Part shown: positions 43,301 to 48,044 of the stretch, piece after piece
How positions within the stretch are numbered: position 1 is the stretch's first letter
How the letters are laid out: each line of letters starts with the position of its first letter
NCBI GenBank assembly: GCA_964404765.1
Contig: CAYOLL010000030.1
Coordinates: 1 to 48,044 of the forward strand
Direction: 5' to 3'
DNA length: 48,044 nt
Origin: CAYOLL01 sp964404765 [NCBI: uncultured Gemmatimonadota bacterium]
GTDB lineage: Bacteria > 4572-55
The notes under the pieces: model-generated
What the model was told of the DNA's origin: nothing
Seen by the model: the letters and a program-made list of their open reading frames with translations, nothing else
The model's database searches: none
Position numbers and translations under genes: made by a program

Positions 43301-46219
43301 ACCACCCAAACCGGCGGTGTGGCCGCCATCGCCTATACGCCGCGCAAAGCCGGAGAATATTATGTCATCGCCGAAAGCGCGGACAAGCAGATCAAGGCAT
43401 CGACATGGTTCTACGCCACCGGCGCGTCCAATTACGCTTGGGCCCCCAGCGATGACGACCGGATTGATCTGGTAGCTGACAAAGTGGAGTATTCGCCAGG
43501 CGAAACGGCGACCATTCTGGTCAAATCGCCCTACGATTCCTGCGACGCCTTGGTCACGGTGGAGCGCGAAGGCGTGCTGGATCATTTCTGGCTCAAACTT
43601 CGCGGCAGCGCCGCCCAGTTTGATCTACCGATTAAAGAGGAATATTTGCCCAACGTCTACATCTCGGTCGTGTTACTCAAAGGCCGAATTGGCCGCTATC
43701 AGTTTGACGCCGACGGGTTGGATTTGGCCAAACCGTCGTTCAAACTGGGCTATGCAGGCTTGCTGGTCAATCCTCAATCGCGCCATCTCAAAGTGGCGGT
43801 GAATGCCGACCGCGCCGACTATCAACCCGGTGACGAAGTGGAAGTGGAAATCACCATCCCCCAACTTAAAGGCAAGTCCTACCCGGCCGAAGTAACGCTG
43901 ATGGCCGTGGACGAGGGCGTCTTGATCTTATCCAACTACAAAACGCCTGATCCCTTTTACGCTTTTTACAACCCCCGGCCCTTGCTGGTGGTCACGTCCG
44001 AGTCGCGCCTGTCCGTGATCGGCGAGCGGGAATACGGCGAAAAGGGCGAGAATCGCGGCGGCTCCGGCGGACTCAGTTCCTTGTGGAAGGAATTGGGCGG
44101 CATCAAGCCCCGCGGCAACTTCCGCACCTGCGCCCATTACGACCCGGCGCTCAGCCCGGATCGCGACGGCAAAATCCGTGCCCGCTTCCGCCTGCCGGAT
44201 AACTTGACGACTTTTCGGCTGATGGCCGTGACCCATACCGCTAACGGCGAATTCGGCAGCGGCCAGACCAAGATCAAAGTCAACAAACGCTTGATGGTGC
44301 GGCCGGTGATTCCACGCTTTTTGCGGGTCGGCGACTCGCTGGACGCCCGCTTTATCATCGAAAATTACACGCCCAAAACCGAGCCGGTGGCCTTTCAGTT
44401 GGACGTGACCGGCTGTGACTTGAAAACCGCCAATCGCCTGACCGTCAACGCCGTCAAGGATAGCAGCGTGGCCGTGTTTTTACCGATGATCGCGGCTTCG
44501 ACAAGCTCAGCTTCCACGGCCAAGTTTACCGCCCGGGGCAAGTTGGGTGAATACACCGACGGTGTCACCTTCGACATCCCGCTAATCTTTGAACGACCGA
44601 TGGAGACGGTCGCCCTTTTTGGTAACACGACCGATCAAAAGCGCGAACAAATCAAGCTGCCGACGGATGTGTACGGCGATTTCAGCACACTGACGGCCAG
44701 CATGTCTTCCACCGCCTTGACCGGTTTGGGCGAGAGCGTGAACTATTTGTTCGAGTATCCTTATGACTGTTTGGAGCAGCGCACGTCGCGTGTCCTGCCG
44801 CTGATTTTGTTTGAAGATATGATGCGCGCTTTTGATCTGAAAACCCTGAGCAAGGCCGACGGTAAACTTCAGATTGCCGAATATTTCAACATGTTGCCCA
44901 AATTTCAAACCTCCAGGGGCGGCTATGCCTACTGGCCGAGCAGCGAAGCCGACAGCCCGTACATGACGGCCTACGCTTGTCTGGCTGCGGTCAAAGCCCG
45001 CCAAAAGGGTTTGCCCATTCCCGAAGCAAGCATCAAAAAAGCCGTGGCCTATTTGAGCGATTTATTGAAGCGCTCAAACGCCGACAACCGCTATCCCTAT
45101 AATGCCCGCGTCTGGGGCTGTGTAGACGCGCTGACGGTTTATGTGCTGGCCGGTTATGGACAATACGAAGCTGCCTACGTGGAACGGCTGTACAATCAAC
45201 GCGAGCAAATGCCCCTGTTTGGCCTGGCCTATCTGCTCAAAGCCGTGCAGGCCGGCCAAGGCAGCGCCCAAATCCGTGACGACCTGCGCCGTCGCTTAGA
45301 AAACGCCGTGCGCATCGAGGCGGCCACCGCCTATTTTGCCGAACCGCGCGAAGACGATCTGGGCTGGCTGCATCATTCCAACACCCGCCTGACCGCTCAC
45401 GCCCTGCAAACGCTGCTGGAAACCGGCGGCAGCTACTCGCAAGCCGACAAAGTTGTGCGCTGGCTGATGCAGGAACAGCGTGGCGGCCGCTGGCGCACGA
45501 CCCAGGAAAATTTGTATGTCTTTTGGGCGCTGGCCGAATACTTCAACGCTTACGAAACCGCTGTGCCGGACTTTAAAGGCCGAATCAGCTTGGACGGCGC
45601 AGTTTGGCTGGAAGAGCTGTTTCAGGGCCGCAGCGCGCGCCAGTCCAGCCGGGCGATTTTTCTCAGTAAGCTGCCGCAAAGCCGGCCGTTGGACTTGGGC
45701 ATGACCGCCGACGGCGCCGGTCGTCTCTATTACGAATTCCGGCTCAAATATGCGCCGCGCGAACATCTGGCAGTCCGCAACGAAGGCTTCGAAGTCAAGC
45801 GCGAATGCATGACCGTCAAAGGCCAGCCGCTCGACCCGCGCCACTTGAAATTGGGTGAACTCGTTCAGGTTAAAATCACCGTGACCACGCCACGTGACCG
45901 GCAATTCGTCGTGGTCAACGACCCAATTCCGGCCGGCTGCGAAATCATGGACACCGATCTGAGCAAATTCCGCGTCGTCGCCACCGACCCGAATGCAGCC
46001 TTTCAGCCGTGGTGGGGATCGTGGAATCATCACGAATTCCGTGATCAGCGCTGCCTGCTCTTTGCCGACTATTTGGACAAGGGCACGCACACCTTCAGCT
46101 ATTTGATCCGCACGGTGGCGGCCGGCCGCTTCTACACCCCGCCGATTCAGACCGAGGAGATGTATACGCCGGAGGTGTTTGGCCGCGGGGAAGAATACGA
46201 TGTGTTTATTGGACGGTGA
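40331..46219 (+). CDS. Bacterial alpha-2-macroglobulin
   Basis: A 1962-residue secreted or periplasmic protease trap. After a signal peptide (LISACVICLLTSAIAPAQ, no lipobox) come many Ig-like macroglobulin domains. A probable bait region, low-complexity and Gly/Arg-rich (EREYGEKGENRGGSGG), lies near residues 1225-1260. The thioester motif YPYDCLEQR has C1480 and Q1483, and the helical thioester domain follows (to about 1750), with a receptor-binding-like C-terminal domain. A protease that cuts the bait would become trapped and covalently bound. Unlike many bacterial homologues, no pbpC gene is adjacent. GATGAGGGACTT precedes the ATG. Confidence 0.92.
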   Translation: MKRLLISACVICLLTSAIAPAQTAPEPTLWEQMKTKAAELKSRFFEADSAKTGSNSPGMLDKIRNAFTADNATPATVPPVAILSAAPNGQVSDVDESRVAQVVFNQPMVALEGVGWLDTTKAGPIVLEPQVRGRYRWKGTDVLEFTPTEPFPLNTQFAARIPAGTRSAVSGARLAQDYRWTFSTPRPEVTDVRPWPKTTAQDCKYAAFRSDQTIYVHFSDPIDAKRCVPFVQLNPFSPLELSTPDSLNEIQNYFGWCENKEDVLRIRPKTQWALNTGYRVILKAGLPGKVGHMGMAQADTFQFATFSTDFRLLPPVWADTVGIDPEERIGFNFTNKVDNDTWQKHIRIYPEDPKEPNFSPGWSSSFDLCEHSVYLNLYPNKTYTVVVDSTLQDIYGNRLDRTYRYKLTTGAFRPHIEFLSGHGLIEAYTAHRAPLKLRNVENLKISQMALSKEQIVPYFHAVDSDYSDKSPSASPLQLQPGDKWKRQPTYTSTRWLNKLGLFPIELDSVLTAPTGVALVELDDKYAEYESRRYPKAIYQVTSLGITAKTGYDNTLIAVTRLIDAQPVAGAGLEIRNPQNKIVWSGQTGKDGLAFAPSWRALGIGKTSNYPYTPEMFIIATLGQDLAFISSTWGNGIEPYSFDISTRSDMEPDNTYVGDIFTERGLYRPGETVHVKGILRYLNEGDWRPAAHDSALLQLYVARGSWDEDFIDSVRLPLSKIGSFYHEYKVPLNAKLASYRWRAHVIGFCKCNGSNDCNGWSCGENINGNFRVAEFRPAELEVTVRADRDDYMRGDKAAIFFDANYLFGAPVKNLPLIYIVGRSGNTFAPKGYDGYSFRYTFNADSDYEESDDESGYAGYSTIEEGELKLDGQGKARLDLTLETGPFSSGARYEIQGMVKGNNDQFVIGTKTLTVHPGPFYLGLKPSTFFGQKDKSLDLNVLALKPDGTKVTEKVTVRVGHRVWHSVRKVGVGGRLEWHTERVDSIVYTTTVTTQTGGVAAIAYTPRKAGEYYVIAESADKQIKASTWFYATGASNYAWAPSDDDRIDLVADKVEYSPGETATILVKSPYDSCDALVTVEREGVLDHFWLKLRGSAAQFDLPIKEEYLPNVYISVVLLKGRIGRYQFDADGLDLAKPSFKLGYAGLLVNPQSRHLKVAVNADRADYQPGDEVEVEITIPQLKGKSYPAEVTLMAVDEGVLILSNYKTPDPFYAFYNPRPLLVVTSESRLSVIGEREYGEKGENRGGSGGLSSLWKELGGIKPRGNFRTCAHYDPALSPDRDGKIRARFRLPDNLTTFRLMAVTHTANGEFGSGQTKIKVNKRLMVRPVIPRFLRVGDSLDARFIIENYTPKTEPVAFQLDVTGCDLKTANRLTVNAVKDSSVAVFLPMIAASTSSASTAKFTARGKLGEYTDGVTFDIPLIFERPMETVALFGNTTDQKREQIKLPTDVYGDFSTLTASMSSTALTGLGESVNYLFEYPYDCLEQRTSRVLPLILFEDMMRAFDLKTLSKADGKLQIAEYFNMLPKFQTSRGGYAYWPSSEADSPYMTAYACLAAVKARQKGLPIPEASIKKAVAYLSDLLKRSNADNRYPYNARVWGCVDALTVYVLAGYGQYEAAYVERLYNQREQMPLFGLAYLLKAVQAGQGSAQIRDDLRRRLENAVRIEAATAYFAEPREDDLGWLHHSNTRLTAHALQTLLETGGSYSQADKVVRWLMQEQRGGRWRTTQENLYVFWALAEYFNAYETAVPDFKGRISLDGAVWLEELFQGRSARQSSRAIFLSKLPQSRPLDLGMTADGAGRLYYEFRLKYAPREHLAVRNEGFEVKRECMTVKGQPLDPRHLKLGELVQVKITVTTPRDRQFVVVNDPIPAGCEIMDTDLSKFRVVATDPNAAFQPWWGSWNHHEFRDQRCLLFADYLDKGTHTFSYLIRTVAAGRFYTPPIQTEEMYTPEVFGRGEEYDVFIGR

Positions 46220-46253
46220 TGGTAACGATATAAGGGGGTAAACCGCAACTGTA

Positions 46254-46300
46254 GCGCGAATCGCCTTATTCTCGCAAGGGTGAAATTTAGGCGAATCGCA
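46254..46300. repeat. Palindrome of the GCGCGAATT family
   Basis: GCGCGAATCGCCTTA on the left and TTAGGCGAATCGC on the right pair imperfectly. It follows the alpha-2-macroglobulin gene. Confidence 0.5.
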
Positions 46301-46410
46301 CTGCATTTCCTCAACATCCTCACGCACAACGCAAATGTTTGGATGCGGGCTTTGGGGCAACGCGGCGGTTGCTGCTTATCAAATAGCCACTTGCCCGCCC
46401 GTTTTTGCCA

Positions 46411-46446
46411 AAAGCCGCCCGTTCTTTGGATTGGGCGGCTTTTTTA
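46411..46446 (+). terminator. Terminator after alpha-2-macroglobulin
   Basis: AAAGCCGCCC (46411-46420) pairs with GGGCGGCTTT (46433-46442), then T run TTTT. The gap continues to 46620 with no other clear feature; a TATAAT at about 46557 lacks a good -35. Confidence 0.85.
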
Positions 46447-46620
46447 ATGTACCCTTTATCGTCAATGACTTAAAAACAACTCAACCCCTGCCCCTGGCTG
46501 AAAAATAATTTGGCCCCGCCGAAATTTCTCTCTTGCCCGTTAACTTATCACTGCGTAATATAATGTTGTTGCTTGACAACTTTACCGGTTATCAAAAAAA
46601 ATACTTTCAGGAGGTATCCC

Positions 46621-47379
46621 ATGTCCAATCGTGACGACTATTTGACCAAGCTCCCCGTCATTCAAGCCCTTCCTGCGGATCAACTCAAAAAGATGAGCAT
46701 GCCACTCGACATCTATCTACAGGAAGCGGAAAATCTCTATCATTGGTGTCTGTCCGATCAGGCCGATTTGACCAAAGCCGGACTGGATTGGATATTGGTC
46801 ACCGATTTACCCGTCCGCGCCGGGGCCTGTCGCGAGGCCCAATCCATTTGGTTCAAAGAACGCTTTACCAAAGATGAAGCCGAAAAGCTGTGGCAGGAAA
46901 AATCACCCGCCGCCTATGACCTGCGCGACGAGATTTTACGGGCCATGCGCTTTGCTTACCGCAAAATGCCCGACCTGCTCAGCCGCGTGGCCGCCATTGC
47001 CGATGGCAGCGGCCATGCCGACATGCTGCAGGACTTAAACGACTGCGCTGTATTGGGTAAGGAGCATTCCGCGCCCTTAACCGCAATCAGTTTTGACCTG
47101 ACCCGCCTGGACACCGCCGCCGCGACGGCCGCCGAACTGAGCGAGCTATACGCCCGCGCCACCACTAACCGCACCGACAATAGCGACAGCCGCTTGATCC
47201 GCGATCAGACCTTTGTGCATCTGAAAGAGGCGGTGGACGAAATCCGCGAGTGCGGCCAATATGTCTTTTTTAAGAATCCCGACCGGCTCAAGGGCTATTC
47301 CAGCGCCTATCTCCGCAAGCAACGCAACGCCCGTAAGAACACCGCCACTGATGAACCGGCGGAAAACTCGGAATCTTAA
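46621..47379 (+). CDS. Unknown protein, about 252 aa
   Basis: A 252-residue soluble protein starting MSNRDDYLTKLPVIQALPAD, with helical segments and no signal, membrane segment or catalytic motif that I recognise. A basic region YLRKQRNARKN precedes an acidic end. CAGGAGGT precedes the ATG at 46621 and rejects a longer start at 46573. Followed by a strong hairpin. Looks like a conserved uncharacterised family; I cannot name it. Confidence 0.65.
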   Translation: MSNRDDYLTKLPVIQALPADQLKKMSMPLDIYLQEAENLYHWCLSDQADLTKAGLDWILVTDLPVRAGACREAQSIWFKERFTKDEAEKLWQEKSPAAYDLRDEILRAMRFAYRKMPDLLSRVAAIADGSGHADMLQDLNDCAVLGKEHSAPLTAISFDLTRLDTAAATAAELSELYARATTNRTDNSDSRLIRDQTFVHLKEAVDEIRECGQYVFFKNPDRLKGYSSAYLRKQRNARKNTATDEPAENSES

Positions 47380-47384
47380 ACGCC

Positions 47385-47433
47385 AATGGGATGGACACCC
47401 GCTCCAACGCCGTAAGAGAGTGTCCATCCCATT
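47385..47433. terminator. Hairpin after the last gene
   Basis: AATGGGATGGACAC (47385-47398) pairs perfectly with GTGTCCATCCCATT (47420-47433) over 14 bp. No clean T run follows, but the stem is strong and lies 6 bp after the stop. Confidence 0.7.
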
Positions 47434-47440
47434 TCAATAA

Positions 47441-47601
47441 TTTCCAACTCCGTTGGAAAGACTAATTACCACGTTGGAAAGCCTCATTATTACGTTGGAA
47501 AGCCTCATTATTACGTTGTAAATTATAAATATGCCGTTGAAAATAAAAACCATGTTGGAAATAATAAAAAATTCGTTGGAAATAGTCACTAATGCTGTTC
47601 G
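47441..47601. repeat. GTTGGAA array with 21-bp period
   Basis: GTTGGAA or a close variant begins at 47452, 47473, 47494, 47515, 47536, 47554 and 47575, spacing 21, 21, 21, 21, 18 and 21. The first is preceded by its inverse TTTCCAAC. Two further copies lie at 47703 and 47723. The period equals two helical turns or seven codons. No convincing gene was seen; a 47-residue minus-strand ORF at 47462-47605 (MPNSISDYFQ...) has no ribosome site. Confidence 0.75.
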
Positions 47602-47620
47602 GCATAAGTTTGTGTGAATT

Positions 47621-47655
47621 AAAACCTGACCGGTTTTGGAAACCCGTCAGGTTTT
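47621..47655. repeat. Palindrome of the CCGTCAGG family, copy 2
   Basis: AAAACCTGACCGGTTTT and then GGAAACCCGTCAGGTTTT pair closely; related to the perfect copy at 20616-20648. Confidence 0.6.
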
Positions 47656-47758
47656 GATCGTCGAAAAAGTTTACATGAACTTACGCCGCGTTGCACTATT
47701 TAGTTGGAAATCAAAAAAAATCGTTGGAAAGTATTTTAAGTTTTCGAGTACTCAAATT

Positions 47759-47772
47759 CCTGAATAATTCAT
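47759..47772. repeat. Left end of the CCTGAATAATTCA family
   Basis: CCTGAATAATTCAT followed by AACGCAAGAGACGCAAACGG, a spaced ACGCAA repeat. No matching right arm before 47840. Confidence 0.5.
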
Positions 47773-47841
47773 AAACGCAAGAGACGCAAACGGCGCAAAC
47801 GACGCAACCGCTTGATTTGTTTTAAATTAGCTGAATTTAAA

Positions 47842-47955
47842 GTAATTGCTCAAAAAGTGGTGGTAAACCTAACCTTGCGAAGGCTTCAGTGCACGATTTC
47901 ACAAGTTTTGCAGTAAAGCCTTCGCAAGGTTACCCACGCTTTTTGAGCAATTACA
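47842..47955. repeat. Palindromic element, copy 3 of the AACCTTGCGAAGGCTT family
   Basis: GTAATTGCTCAAAAAGTG on the left is inverted as CGCTTTTTGAGCAATTAC on the right, and AACCTTGCGAAGGCTT as AAGCCTTCGCAAGGTT, around a loop of about 28 bp. After it, 47991-48015 repeats the outer arm of copy 1 (GGCTCATGGAACAAG). The last bases (TGTCATTCCCGCACG) match the MITE interior. Confidence 0.75.
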
Positions 47956-48044
47956 ATTTAAAAAGATTAGGTTGCCTGATAATCCATTTGGCTCATGGAA
48001 CAAGTTTGTGGAAACCGACCTGTCATTCCCGCACGTTTTTAGCG

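Noticed and set aside
45296-46360. Long minus-strand ORF opposite the alpha-2-macroglobulin gene
   Set aside because: Antisense shadow of a high-GC coding region; no motif or start signal.
47441-47740. CRISPR array
   Set aside because: The constant part is only about 7-9 bp and the period is 21 bp; there are no true spacers and no cas genes.

Overview
The window reads as a chromosomal segment of a Gram-negative, diderm bacterium. It encodes an Oar-like TonB-dependent receptor, a bacterial alpha-2-macroglobulin, a class A penicillin-binding protein, RodA and the small ribosomal protein bTHX. The gene style (DUF5683-like protein, Oar-like receptor, many short palindromic intergenic repeats) suggests the FCB superphylum, perhaps Calditrichota/KSB1-like. 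That placement is an inference from protein style only. Base composition is fairly balanced and spacing is moderate, with intergenic stretches of 200-670 bp filled with dispersed repeats.

Layout. 1-11.5 kb is mixed housekeeping: homoserine kinase (thrB), mannose-6-phosphate isomerase (manA), a two-gene unit of an unusual ATP-dependent DNA ligase and an unknown partner, rodA, an M20 dipeptidase, a PBP1A-type enzyme, rsmE and an acidic-tailed unknown. 11.7-20.6 kb is an accessory/defence island: a DJ-1/PfpI protein, a Septu-like ptuA/ptuB pair (AAA ATPase plus HNH nuclease) bracketed by fragments of the nadE 3' end and by two near-identical copies of a 92-107 aa unknown gene, then nadE itself, a ParE/RelE toxin-antitoxin pair, and a large STAND (NB-ARC) ATPase with 42-residue TPRs. 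20.7-24 kb holds a saccharopine-dehydrogenase-family enzyme and an exported M20 peptidase, separated by nested MITE-like elements.

24.3-35.3 kb is a core-gene block on the plus strand. It has a UvrD/PcrA helicase with a possible leader attenuator, tRNA-Leu(UAG), the proteostasis cluster tig-clpP-clpX (trigger factor with a His-rich tail), a coiled-coil unknown, and a riboflavin run ribE-ribBA-ribH-nusB followed by a metallophosphoesterase and a DUF5683-like protein. The GTP cyclohydrolase II half of RibBA lacks a normally conserved loop. 35.5-47.4 kb carries an unknown gene, a clean 140-bp MITE with 15-bp flanking direct repeats, the tiny bTHX ribosomal protein gene, the Oar-like receptor, the 1962-residue alpha-2-macroglobulin and a final unknown gene. 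The last 650 bases are non-coding and repeat-rich, including an array of a GTTGGAA motif at 21-bp spacing.

The most interesting region is 12.3-15.4 kb. The 3' end of nadE occurs three times (once in the gene, twice as 47-48-bp remnants) and the remnants frame the Septu-like pair. This looks like serial cassette insertion at the nadE 3' end. At least five families of small palindromic repeats occupy most of the longer intergenic gaps.
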